DNA of 32,094 nucleotides from Syntrophorhabdaceae bacterium PtaU1.Bin034 (lineage in GTDB: Bacteria > Desulfobacterota_G > Syntrophorhabdia > Syntrophorhabdales > WCHB1-27), in NCBI GenBank assembly GCA_002067405.1, contig MVRP01000030.1:1-32094 (forward strand), read 5' to 3'. Shown piece after piece: positions 7,119 to 13,900 of the stretch. The notes under the pieces are model-generated. The model was given only the letters and a program-made list of their open reading frames with translations. It was not told the origin of the DNA and did not search any database. Position 1 is the first letter of the stretch, and every line of letters begins with the position of its first letter. The translations under genes and the position numbers were made by a program.

Positions 7119-7506
7119 CTCAGCCTTTCTGTCCGACAAAGCAGCTTCTTTCCCGCTCAACATCTCGCACCCGCCCGGTTCTTCGGAAGGACGCTCATCG
7201 CACTGCAAGACACGTTGGATTGTCTCTTTCCTGATGTCTTCGCCCGGCTTCCCGGCCCTCGACCCGGACCAGCGATACAAAGCTTAGAGACGTCGAGGGG
7301 AAACGGAGGAGGCGTTCATCGGAAGCCGGACCGGCTCCCGGGCCATCGATCAGATCGACATCTTATTCAAGCGTGAGAGTGCTTCTTCAGAACCTCCATT
7401 CAATTCCTGCTATAACTATCATAGACAGCAGGAATTAGTCAATGGGGAAAAACGGCTCCCCTTCCAGGCTACGTTTCTCCTTTCTCTCTGCTTGCTGCAG
7501 TTGGAA
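7119..7506. other. Gap between cysN end and the Fe-S/TVP38 gene
   Basis: No convincing gene. It should hold the promoter of the minus-strand unit below it. A TTGACT element next to a perfect 10-base inverted repeat (7402-7436) is the only regulatory-looking sequence seen. The frame of the Fe-S/TVP38 gene stays open through 7119-7280, so part of this may be coding if a TTG start is used. Confidence 0.4.
7402..7436. promoter_or_regulatory. Perfect 10-base inverted repeat, possible operator
   Basis: AATTCCTGCT (7402-7411) is the exact reverse complement of AGCAGGAATT (7427-7436), with a 15-base spacer. On the minus strand a TTGACT hexamer directly precedes the first arm, so the repeat would overlap a promoter for the Fe-S/TVP38 operon. 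There is no T run, so an operator is more likely than a terminator. No binder is identified. Confidence 0.4.
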
Positions 7507-9312
7507 TTATATATAGTATTCCGGAATGACCTCTTTTTCCCTGAGGAGCGCTCCGATCCGGGGAATGGCTTCGTCAATCGGTGCATCCGCCTGGATGACC
7601 AGGTCTACATCGAACCGGGAAAACAGGTTCGGGCCGATGCAAATTACCAGTATCTCGGCCGGCGAGTTGAGCATTTTAAGCGTTTGCAGGTCGTAATCGT
7701 CGATCCCCGACAGAGCGGTGATAAAGATTTGACCGGAGTCGGTCAGGATCCTGGCGAGCTCGCCCAGCACCCTTACTGCATGACTCGCATCAGCAGTTGT
7801 TTCCTGCATATTCGACCCCAGGCCCGTGAGCATATTGTTCAAACCGAGATAATAGGTGTGGCGATCCTCGAGAAATAACGCCCTTTCCAATTCCTTGGCG
7901 AACAGCTTCACGTTGTCGTAGTCCTCTCCCGCAAAGACAATAAACTTCGATCCGTGGCGGTTACGGCCTGCTCTGTCGGGGGGCGTGATAAAGCCTTTAT
8001 CCCACGTAATCTCCCTTTCCCGTATGTGTTCCATAAGAAGGGTATTATCGGTTTCAATGTCTTCCAGAATGATCCCGCCGCCGGCTATCTCGTAGTTGTC
8101 AACAATCACGAATCGTCCGGTGCCCTCGACCACCGTTACCGGATCAAAGGCGATCGGCTTTGCGCTTTCGAGGACCACCTCACCCACGTCGTGCCGGTCA
8201 AGCTGCTGCTTGTGCTGCGTCATGTGGAGTTCGGCAGCATCCAGGACTTGAAGGACTTCTGCGACCGTGACGGGTATGCGGCAGGTCGCGAGTTTCAGCT
8301 TGTACGATCTTCCTTTGATCAAAGGCGATCTTCCCATCCAGAATATATTGGCCTTAAAGCGGGAGTTGACTTTTGGCGGTGAATCGCGGAGTGTGGTTAT
8401 TACCTCACCCGGCTTTATGTACAACTGGGTTTCAAGCGTGATGCCGATAGCCTCGCCCGCGTGCGCCTCGATCTTGGGGGGCACGTTGAACGCCTCGATA
8501 CTCCGCACCCGCGTCTTCTTGTTCGAAGGAAGGAATACGATCTCATCCCCCTGCTTCAGACTTCCTGTTTCGACGGTGCCGGCTATGATCCTGCGATCGT
8601 CATTCTCCTCGGTAAACTTATAGATATCCTGGACCGGGAACCGTAGAGGAAGATGGTCTTTGTCGCGCTGTTTTTCGAAGGCATCGAGCTGTTCGAGGAC
8701 CGTAAGGCCTCGATACCAGGGCATGCGGGGCGAAAGGGTGACGAGGTTCTCACCTTCCCGCGCGCTTATCGGTACGAACGAAATGGGCTTGACGTGCAGC
8801 TTCGAGAGAAACGCGGCATACTCCGAAGAGAGGGCCTCATACGTGGCGCGATCATAACCGACAAGATCCATTTTATTCACGAGCACCACGACCTGGCGGA
8901 TCCCCAACATGGATACGAGGTATCCATGGCGTTTGCTGTTCTCCTGGATTCCCTCGTCAGCGGCTATTACCAGGAGCGCGGCTTCGGCCCTGGCAGCCCC
9001 GGTGACCATGTTTTTCAGGAACTCAATGTGTCCCGGCGCATCGATAACGATGTAATCCCGCTTTTTTGTCTTGAAGAAGCAGCGGGCGCTATCGATGGTG
9101 ATGCCCTGGGCGCGCTCATCCTTCAAGGCGTCGAGGAGGAAGGCGTATTCAAAGGGCTTCGCGGTCCTCGCGCAAAGCGCCTTGACGTCTTCCAGCTTCC
9201 CTTCGGGAAGAGAGCCTGAATCGGCCAAAAGCCTTCCTATTACCGTGCTTTTCCCGTGGTCCACATGACCGACTATAACGATGTTGAGTTGTTCTCTATC
9301 CTGATCAGCCAT
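7507..9312 (-). CDS. cysN: Sulfate adenylyltransferase large subunit CysN with a degenerate APS-kinase-like C-terminal domain
   Basis: A 601-residue GTPase subunit of ATP sulfurylase, which with CysD makes APS from sulfate and ATP. The G motifs are intact: G-H-V-D-H-G-K-S-T near residue 16, D-A-P-G-H, and N-K-M-D-L. EF-Tu-like beta domains follow to about 440. The last 150 or so residues align by eye with APS kinase (CysC): F-I-V-F-A-G replaces V-W-F-T-G-L-S-G-S-G-K-S-T, then R-H-T-Y-Y-L-G, N-x-x-L-T-G-L-G and [11 protein letters not shown]. The P-loop lysine and serine are gone (AGEDYDNVK), so kinase activity is unlikely. This fits a pathway that reduces APS directly. The ATG shares one base with the cysD stop (TAATG), so translation is coupled. 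It is the last gene of the assimilation run. Confidence 0.93.
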   Translation of the reverse strand: MADQDREQLNIVIVGHVDHGKSTVIGRLLADSGSLPEGKLEDVKALCARTAKPFEYAFLLDALKDERAQGITIDSARCFFKTKKRDYIVIDAPGHIEFLKNMVTGAARAEAALLVIAADEGIQENSKRHGYLVSMLGIRQVVVLVNKMDLVGYDRATYEALSSEYAAFLSKLHVKPISFVPISAREGENLVTLSPRMPWYRGLTVLEQLDAFEKQRDKDHLPLRFPVQDIYKFTEENDDRRIIAGTVETGSLKQGDEIVFLPSNKKTRVRSIEAFNVPPKIEAHAGEAIGITLETQLYIKPGEVITTLRDSPPKVNSRFKANIFWMGRSPLIKGRSYKLKLATCRIPVTVAEVLQVLDAAELHMTQHKQQLDRHDVGEVVLESAKPIAFDPVTVVEGTGRFVIVDNYEIAGGGIILEDIETDNTLLMEHIREREITWDKGFITPPDRAGRNRHGSKFIVFAGEDYDNVKLFAKELERALFLEDRHTYYLGLNNMLTGLGSNMQETTADASHAVRVLGELARILTDSGQIFITALSGIDDYDLQTLKMLNSPAEILVICIGPNLFSRFDVDLVIQADAPIDEAIPRIGALLREKEVIPEYYI

Positions 9313-10193
9313 TACATGTATCCTTCTCGCCGCAGCGTCTCCAACCCCCCGCCGTCTTCCTTGTCCTGCTCCCGCCCCGACCTTTCGGCGATGTTCGCGA
9401 ACTTTCCTTCCCGAAGCTCCGTGATGATCTCCTTCACCGTTCGCGCCTCTGAATGGACCGGGCTGGTGCAGGGATAGCACCCGAGCGAGCGGTAGCGCAT
9501 CCCGTCCCCTTTATTGTAGTAGAGCGATACGGTCGGTATGTCCTCCCGGTCGATATACTCCCAGATATTGAGTTCCGTCCAATCGAGGAGCGGATGCACC
9601 CTCACATGCGTGCCGGGGGCAAAGTCGGTCTTGAACTGGTTCCACAACTCCGGCGGCTGGTCGCCCACATCCCAATCATTCTCCTTGTCCCTCGGCGAGA
9701 AATAACGCTCCTTCGAACGGCTCCCTTCTTCGTCCGCCCGTGCCCCGACAATGACGCCGGTATATTGCTCCGTATTCGGATCAATGACGTACCGGTCAAG
9801 GCGGTGATCAAAACGGTACCGCGGCCATTCTCCGGAAAGGGTGTATTTCAGGGCCTCGGTCTTCAAGTTCCTGCAGCAGGTGATGCGGTCGCACGCACCG
9901 TCAGGATAGGTTTCTTTGTTTTCAAGGGCCCTGGCATTCTCGCCGTACACAATGTTCAGGTGCCATTCCCGTGCGAGCCTGTCGCGATACTCGATCATTT
10001 CCGGGATCTTGAAATGGGTATCGATGTGCAGGAGCGGCATGGGCACATGGCCGAAAAAGGCCTTCCGGGCAAGCCACAGCAATACGGTGCTGTCCTTGCC
10101 GATGGACCAGAGCATGACGAGGTTCTTGAACTCCCGGTATGCTTCCCGGAAGATATAGACACTCTGCGCTTCGAGTTTGTCCAAATGATCCAT
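9312..10193 (-). CDS. cysD: Sulfate adenylyltransferase small subunit CysD
   Basis: A 293-residue PP-loop ATP pyrophosphatase, the catalytic subunit of the CysDN ATP sulfurylase. The pyrophosphatase motif is S30-I-G-K-D-S-T-V (normally SGGKDS). Family-typical blocks follow: [43 protein letters not shown] and [10 protein letters not shown]. Length is normal for the family (about 300). The ATG lies two bases before the end of the upstream cysH intergenic gap of four bases, with AGGAGG inside the cysH tail about 13 bases upstream. The stop overlaps the cysN start by one base. It acts in the cytoplasm. Confidence 0.96.
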   Translation of the reverse strand: MDHLDKLEAQSVYIFREAYREFKNLVMLWSIGKDSTVLLWLARKAFFGHVPMPLLHIDTHFKIPEMIEYRDRLAREWHLNIVYGENARALENKETYPDGACDRITCCRNLKTEALKYTLSGEWPRYRFDHRLDRYVIDPNTEQYTGVIVGARADEEGSRSKERYFSPRDKENDWDVGDQPPELWNQFKTDFAPGTHVRVHPLLDWTELNIWEYIDREDIPTVSLYYNKGDGMRYRSLGCYPCTSPVHSEARTVKEIITELREGKFANIAERSGREQDKEDGGGLETLRREGYM

Positions 10194-10197
10194 GTTG

Positions 10198-10992
10198 CTA
10201 TCTATTCCTCCTCACAAGTCTGCCGCCGGTGAGATGGAGGCCGCATTCCTTCTGCTCCGGCGTTTCCCACCACCACCGGCCGGCCCTGACGTCCTCGCCG
10301 GGTAACACCGCCCTTGTGCATGGGGCACAGCCGATGCTCGGAAAACCCTGATCGTGGAGCGTGTTATAGGGTATGTCGTGTTTCCTGATGTAATCCCACA
10401 CGTCCTTCTCGCTCCAATCCGCGAGCGGGTTGAGCTTGATCAGGCCGTTCGCTTCGTCCCACTCGATTTTCTCGATGGTGCCTCTCGTCACTGCCTGGTC
10501 TTTTCGTAAACCGGTGATCCAGGTGTCGAGGGTGGAAAGGATCCGTCTGAGCGGCTTTACCTTTCTTATGGCGCAGCACTTTTTACGGTTTTCGATGCTT
10601 TCGTAGAACAGGTTCGGTCCATAGAGGCTTTCCATCTCTTCCACGTCACGCGTTGCCGGGAAGAGAATCTGATAACGGATGCCATAGCGTTTCATGGTCT
10701 GGTCGATGAGATCGTACGTCTCCGGATGAAACCTTCCGGTGTCGAGAATGAATATACGCGCGTCAGGCTTTATGGAGGCGACCATGTGGGTGAGAACCTG
10801 GTCCTCGGCGCCGAGACTTGACGCCAGAGCGATACGATCCCCCGGGGTTGAACGCTCCGGGGCAGACTTCTCCTTTCCCGAGCCATTGGTCCCCTGCTTT
10901 ACCGAATAAGCAGAGAGGAAATGCCGGAGGATCTCTTCAGCACTTTTTTTCTTGAAAGTTCTCGCAAGGTTTTCAATATCTTCTTTTTTCAT
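10198..10992 (-). CDS. cysH: Assimilatory APS reductase (CysH family)
   Basis: A 264-residue reductase producing sulfite from APS with thiols. It has the PP-loop-derived substrate region ([14 protein letters not shown]) and [10 protein letters not shown]. The diagnostic cysteines C139-C140 (KKCCAIRK) and C222-x2-C225 (IGCAPCTR) bind a [4Fe-4S] cluster and mark APS rather than PAPS specificity. The catalytic Cys is C250 in K-E-C-G-L-H near the C-terminus. ATG 10992 is chosen because AAGGA sits seven bases upstream; an ATG at 11019, overlapping the tusA-like stop (TGATG), is an alternative that adds nine residues. No PAPS step is expected because the CysC-like domain on CysN has lost its P-loop. 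A low-complexity linker (about 34-50) precedes the catalytic part. Confidence 0.95.
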   Translation of the reverse strand: MKKEDIENLARTFKKKSAEEILRHFLSAYSVKQGTNGSGKEKSAPERSTPGDRIALASSLGAEDQVLTHMVASIKPDARIFILDTGRFHPETYDLIDQTMKRYGIRYQILFPATRDVEEMESLYGPNLFYESIENRKKCCAIRKVKPLRRILSTLDTWITGLRKDQAVTRGTIEKIEWDEANGLIKLNPLADWSEKDVWDYIRKHDIPYNTLHDQGFPSIGCAPCTRAVLPGEDVRAGRWWWETPEQKECGLHLTGGRLVRRNR

Positions 10993-11018
10993 GATGCGTC
11001 CTTTTCTTTCTCTCTCCA

Positions 11019-11252
11019 TCAACCTTTCTCTACGACGACCCGAAACGTTTCCCCTAACGGTTCAACCTTCACGATCCTGTGGCCTTCATCCTTCAAGCTT
11101 CTCGGCACGTTGAGCATGGCGTCGCCCTCGTCGAGGATTACCTCCAGGCGCTCTCCGGAGTCCAGTTCATCAAGGGCCAGCTTGGTCTTTACGAAATTCA
11201 TCGGACACGCAACGCCGTGCAAGTCTATGCGTTTCTTTATGTCATTTGCCAT
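11019..11252 (-). CDS. TusA/SirA-like sulfur carrier protein
   Basis: A 77-residue protein of the TusA family. It has the signature C16-P-M-N after D-L-H-G-V-A; the usual CPxP is CPMN here, with the sulfur-carrying Cys retained. The rest follows the TusA alpha/beta pattern (L-x-L-D-E-L-x-S-G-E-x-L-E-V-I-L-D-E-G-D-A). Such proteins occur in sulfate-assimilation clusters of anaerobes beside cysH and the small Sir, and may relay persulfide sulfur or electrons between CysH/Sir and acceptors; the exact role is not established. AAGGAG precedes the ATG by about eight bases. It is the first gene after a 525-base leader-like gap, and its stop can overlap a cysH start. Confidence 0.88.
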   Translation of the reverse strand: MANDIKKRIDLHGVACPMNFVKTKLALDELDSGERLEVILDEGDAMLNVPRSLKDEGHRIVKVEPLGETFRVVVEKG

Positions 11253-11301
11253 TCGCGACTCCTTACTCTATTTTTCTCTCCTCTTGTGGTCGGGGCCGCC
11301 C

Positions 11302-11462
11302 CCATTTGAGGAAATGTCCATCTGCGGCGGTCTGCTCCGTTTGCGACCCTCCGCCGTTTGCCACCCGCCCATAGCAAGCTTTGAGGTCGGGTACCCGGCC
11401 ACCATTCGGCTACGGTCTGCAATACTCGCATCCCATCCACATCTGAACACCTCCTCAAATGG
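11302..11462 (-). promoter_or_regulatory. 18-base complementary arms enclosing the mini-ORF
   Basis: On the minus strand CCATTTGAGGAGGTGTTC (11462 down to 11445) can pair along its full length with GGACATTTCCTCAAATGG (11319 down to 11302): 15 Watson-Crick pairs and 3 G-U pairs. The outer 11 bases are an exact inverted repeat. The 5' arm contains the AGGAGG of the mini-ORF, so pairing would hide that ribosome site and enclose about 125 bases. Confidence 0.55.
11410..11442 (-). CDS. Possible 10-residue Cys-containing leader peptide
   Basis: A mini-ORF encoding MWMGCEYCRP. It starts with ATG seven bases after a perfect AGGAGG and ends with TAG. Two of its ten residues are Cys, and it lies upstream of sulfate-reduction genes, as would suit cysteine-responsive control. 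Polycysteine leader peptides acting as cysteine attenuators are known in mycobacteria; no homology to them is claimed. Conservation has not been tested, so this may be a chance ORF in another reading frame of non-coding DNA. Confidence 0.35.
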   Translation of the reverse strand: MWMGCEYCRP

Positions 11463-11476
11463 AATCGTCCACCCGA

Positions 11477-11510
11477 GCCGGAATTGAACTTTCTTGTCGC
11501 CAATTCCGGC
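11477..11510. repeat. Perfect 10-base inverted repeat in the tusA leader
   Basis: GCCGGAATTG (11477-11486) and CAATTCCGGC (11501-11510) are exact reverse complements separated by 14 bases. The repeat starts directly downstream of the TATAAT box on the minus strand, so it would form a hairpin at the 5' end of the transcript or bind a regulator at the start site. A second hairpin, GTCGGC-ATAAA-GCCGAC, lies at 11541-11557. Confidence 0.5.
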
Positions 11511-11516
11511 ATTATA
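11511..11516 (-). promoter_or_regulatory. Consensus TATAAT -10 box of a possible internal promoter
   Basis: The minus strand reads CTCCTATAATGCC. The hexamer is a perfect sigma-70 -10 element, but no good -35 is found 16-18 bases upstream (GTAACC at 17). Transcription from here would begin near 11504 and give a leader of about 250 bases before tusA. Confidence 0.35.
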
Positions 11517-11592
11517 GGAGCAGTTGCGCAATTGGTTACGGTCGGCATAAAGCCGACAAGATCGTTTTCTTTAAACAGTCTTAAAGATCTCT

Positions 11593-11754
11593 TTAACAAT
11601 AAAGACCCCTTTCCAGACCCGGAGAATCCCCTTCTCTCGCGAACATTGCGGGAACGTCCGGGTCGGACGTGGAGCACTTGAGAGCGAAGAAGGGGTTCGG
11701 AGGGGCTGAGGGGACAGTTATCGGAAACTGACGTCTTTTATGTTTATGAGTCAT
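11593..11754 (-). CDS. Possible small ORF downstream of sulfite reductase
   Basis: A 53-residue frame, beginning MTHKHKRRQF, that follows the sulfite reductase stop by 23 bases and has a strong ribosome site (GGAGGAGGAAG) six bases before its ATG. The basic N-terminus is followed by a Pro- and Ser-rich stretch and two Cys residues; no family is recognised. A 7-base-stem hairpin (ACGTCCG-GGT-CGGACGT, 11654-11670) lies inside it. It may be a real small protein or merely the remnant of a ribosome-loading leader. Confidence 0.35.
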   Translation of the reverse strand: MTHKHKRRQFPITVPSAPPNPFFALKCSTSDPDVPAMFAREGDSPGLERGLYC

Positions 11755-11777
11755 GATCTTCCTTCCTCCTCCAAGAC

Positions 11778-12644
11778 TCATGTGTTACCTGCTAATTCCC
11801 TTATAACTTTCTCCACCCCTATCCGGTCCATGGTAAACCCGAACCGCTCCTTCTTTCGGCCGTTCGCCCGGTAGTACTCGATTGCCCTGTCGATTAGTTC
11901 GTAGAGCCTTTCTTTCGATTCGATGAGGCCCGGAAATCTCGTGGCCAACCTTGGGGTCTTTCCCAGGGTCCCTCCCAACCAGAGGATGAAACCCTGCCTG
12001 CCCGGCTTCCATGCTTCCACAGGGCAACTAGAGGTGCAGATGCTGCAATTGATGCATTTGGAGAAATCGATCACATATCTTTCGTCAGTTTTCGTGATTG
12101 CCGCTGTGGGACAGATGTTCTCGCAAAGACCGCAATCGATGCATGCCTCCCGGTCCCATTCGGGATCAATGCCGCCCATTACGCCGATGTCGTTCTCCGT
12201 GGCTTTCGCGCAGTTATGGGGACAGCCCGTGACGGCCAGCTTGAACTTATAAGGCGTGTCCTGCCGGAAGTAGGTGCGGTCCAGATAGCCCGCGACCTCC
12301 TTTGTCTCGATGATGCCCCACCTGCAGGTGGCCGACCCCGGACAACCTGCAACGATCCTCACGCGGGGGCCGCACGCACCCATGATGATGCCCGCCGATT
12401 CCAGCTCCTTTCGCGCTTCCTCAAGGTGGTCCTGATGGATGAAGTGGATCTCGATCCCCTGTCTCGTAGAAAGGTGGATCTGGCCCCTGCCGTACTTGTC
12501 CGCCACCTCCGCCACCTTCCTGATCTTGTCCGGTGTGAAGTCGCCGGCGACTGCATGGAGCCTCAGCGCAAAGTATTCCGCTTGCTTTTGCTGGATCACC
12601 CCCACTTTTCTCAAAGCTGCCGGGTCGAATTCTTGACTGCTCAT
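11778..12644 (-). CDS. Small assimilatory-type siroheme sulfite reductase with ferredoxin domain
   Basis: A 288-residue single-chain reductase that converts sulfite to sulfide. The siroheme/[4Fe-4S] motif is complete: C101-x5-C107 (CPGSATC) and C141-x3-C145 (CPHNC). Two ferredoxin [4Fe-4S] motifs follow (CIDCGLCENICP at about 168-179 and CINCSICTSSCP at about 197-208), inserted before the C-terminal helices. The N-terminal part has the sulfite/nitrite reductase ferredoxin-like half domain (Y-G-R-G-Q-I-H-L-S-T-R-Q-G-I-E-I). This size and layout match the compact Sir of anaerobes, much shorter than CysI. It lies just downstream of the JAMM protease and ThiF genes, as expected for the HcyS thiocarboxylate pathway in which Sir supplies bisulfide. 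GGGAGAAG lies before the ATG. Confidence 0.92.
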   Translation of the reverse strand: MSSQEFDPAALRKVGVIQQKQAEYFALRLHAVAGDFTPDKIRKVAEVADKYGRGQIHLSTRQGIEIHFIHQDHLEEARKELESAGIIMGACGPRVRIVAGCPGSATCRWGIIETKEVAGYLDRTYFRQDTPYKFKLAVTGCPHNCAKATENDIGVMGGIDPEWDREACIDCGLCENICPTAAITKTDERYVIDFSKCINCSICTSSCPVEAWKPGRQGFILWLGGTLGKTPRLATRFPGLIESKERLYELIDRAIEYYRANGRKKERFGFTMDRIGVEKVIRELAGNT

Positions 12645-12698
12645 CGTTCTTCTCCCATTTTTAATAGCCTGTAGGTCAAGGAGGGCTTACGGGACCTA

Positions 12699-13094
12699 TC
12701 AAGACTCTACTACTAAAGGCTCTTCAGAAACCTCTCCTTCTCTGATGTAAAACCCCTTCACGCTCTTTTTCTCCCCGGCCAGCGAAACGATAATGTAGAG
12801 GAGGTCCGGGTCGTGGGCCAATCTGATATCTTCGGCGGACGGTCTTGCGGGCGTGACAGGATGGCTGTGATACGCTGCGAGGATTTCGAGACCTTCCTGC
12901 CTTACCGCTTTATGCACGGCAAACTGTTCCACCGGGTCGGCAGTGTAGTGGTCTTCTCTTCCTTCCGCATTCGTCAGCGGGTAGCGGCGTGTGACCCGTC
13001 CCCCGATACCCGCCAGATAGCCGCACGCCTCAATGGGCGCTTCCTGTTCCGCATGTGCAATCATCTGTTCTATAATATCACGATCTATTATCAT
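12699..13094 (-). CDS. JAMM/MPN+ metalloprotease processing the sulfur carrier (HcyD/Mec-like)
   Basis: A 131-residue zinc protease of the Mov34/MPN/PAD-1 family. The JAMM motif is complete: E22 (APIEACGYL) and H76-S-H78-P-x6-S86-x2-D89, exactly H-x-H-x7-S-x2-D. Bacterial members clipping ThiS-like carriers include Mec+ (CysO pathway), QbsD and Wolinella HcyD. Here it should remove the C-terminal tail of the adjacent carrier to expose Gly-Gly, and may also release homocysteine from the carrier. Its ATG overlaps the ThiF-like stop by four bases (ATGA). It lies between ThiF-like and Sir in the same operon, matching the Wolinella pathway gene set. Confidence 0.92.
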   Translation of the reverse strand: MIIDRDIIEQMIAHAEQEAPIEACGYLAGIGGRVTRRYPLTNAEGREDHYTADPVEQFAVHKAVRQEGLEILAAYHSHPVTPARPSAEDIRLAHDPDLLYIIVSLAGEKKSVKGFYIREGEVSEEPLVVES

Positions 13095-13900
13095 CTCTTT
13101 AAGTCACAAACCCTCTGTTCGTAGTCGATAAGCGAGGTGACGGTCGGATTTTCACCGCATACCGGGCAGTCGGGATTCCTGCCTACCTTTACCTCGCGGA
13201 ACCGCATGGCCAGGGCTTCGAACACGAGCAAACGGTTGGTAAGGAGGTCCCCGAGGCCAAGGAGAAACTTGATTGCCTCCAACGCCTGGATGGTCCCGAT
13301 CACCCCTGCCATGCCGCCGATCACCCCTGCCTGGCTGCAGCTCGGGACAGCACCGGCAGGAGGCGGTGCGATGAAAAGGCAGCGGACGCAGGCACTATTG
13401 TTCGGCAGCACGGTTATCGTCTGCCCGTCAAACCTGAGAATTCCCGCATGTGAAAGGGGCTTTCCGCCAAGAACGCAGGCGTCGTTGATGAGGAATTTCG
13501 CGGGGAAGTTGTCCGTGCCGTCAATCACGAAATCGTAGCCGCCGATTATCTCCGCAATATTGTGGGAAAAGGCCATCTCCTTATGGGCGATTACCCGGAC
13601 GTCGGGGTTCAGGCGCTTGATCTTCTCCCGCGCCGAATCCACCTTGGAGACCCCCACGTTGTCGGTGAAATGGATGACCTGTCTCTGGAGGTTGCTCAGG
13701 TCCACCCTGTCCCCATCCACGATGCCGATCGTTCCCACTCCGGCGGCAGCGAGATACAGGGCAGCGGGCGCGCCCAGACCTCCTGCTCCTATAATGAGGA
13801 CCTTCGACTGAAGCAGCTTTTCCTGGCCCTTGCCGCCCACTTCCTTGAGAATAATATTCCTGCTGTACCGTTCGATCTGCGCGTCGTTCATGGTGTTCAT
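13091..13900 (-). CDS. ThiF/MoeB/HesA-family sulfur-carrier adenylyltransferase (HcyF-like)
   Basis: A 269-residue E1-like enzyme that adenylates the C-terminal Gly of a ThiS-type carrier. It has the nucleotide-binding G38-A-G-G-L-G-A loop, the D-G-D-x-V-D-x-S-N-L-Q-R-Q block and a conserved D130 in D-G-T-D-N. The zinc site is C171-x2-C174 and C245-x2-C248. A Cys in P-S-C-S-Q (C188) sits where the MoeB/ThiF crossover region lies. There is no C-terminal rhodanese domain, so sulfur comes from free sulfide or another carrier. The ATG overlaps the MetY stop as ATGA; a second ATG lies three codons in. Its position between the PLP enzyme and the JAMM protease supports the HcyF role. Confidence 0.92.
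   Translation of the reverse strand: MNTMNDAQIERYSRNIILKEVGGKGQEKLLQSKVLIIGAGGLGAPAALYLAAAGVGTIGIVDGDRVDLSNLQRQVIHFTDNVGVSKVDSAREKIKRLNPDVRVIAHKEMAFSHNIAEIIGGYDFVIDGTDNFPAKFLINDACVLGGKPLSHAGILRFDGQTITVLPNNSACVRCLFIAPPPAGAVPSCSQAGVIGGMAGVIGTIQALEAIKFLLGLGDLLTNRLLVFEALAMRFREVKVGRNPDCPVCGENPTVTSLIDYEQRVCDLKR

Larger units (their letters stand above)
11253..11592 (-). promoter_or_regulatory. Structured leader region upstream of tusA-cysHDN
   Basis: This gap interrupts an otherwise tightly packed operon. On the minus strand it contains, in order, a TATAAT box (11511-11516), a 10-base perfect inverted repeat (11477-11510), a mini-ORF with a consensus Shine-Dalgarno (11410-11442), a GTAC-capped GC-rich hairpin (about 11391-11406), two copies of GGGTSGCAAACGG (about 11336-11367), and a segment (11302-11319) that can pair with the mini-ORF's Shine-Dalgarno. 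The tusA-like start follows about 50 bases later. No known riboswitch class was recognised. The interpretation as an attenuator or translational switch is inference. Confidence 0.45.

Noticed and set aside
11477..11560. tRNA-like look (TTCAATTC next to a short stem and a 5-pair/7-loop arm)
   Set aside because: No acceptor stem, the 'T loop' belongs to a 10-base inverted repeat, and the arm lacks a proper anticodon loop.
11237..11677. 146-codon and 87-codon minus-strand frames in the tusA leader
   Set aside because: No ribosome site for the long one, Arg/Gly/Pro-rich random-looking sequence, no family features; the region is better explained by structured non-coding DNA.
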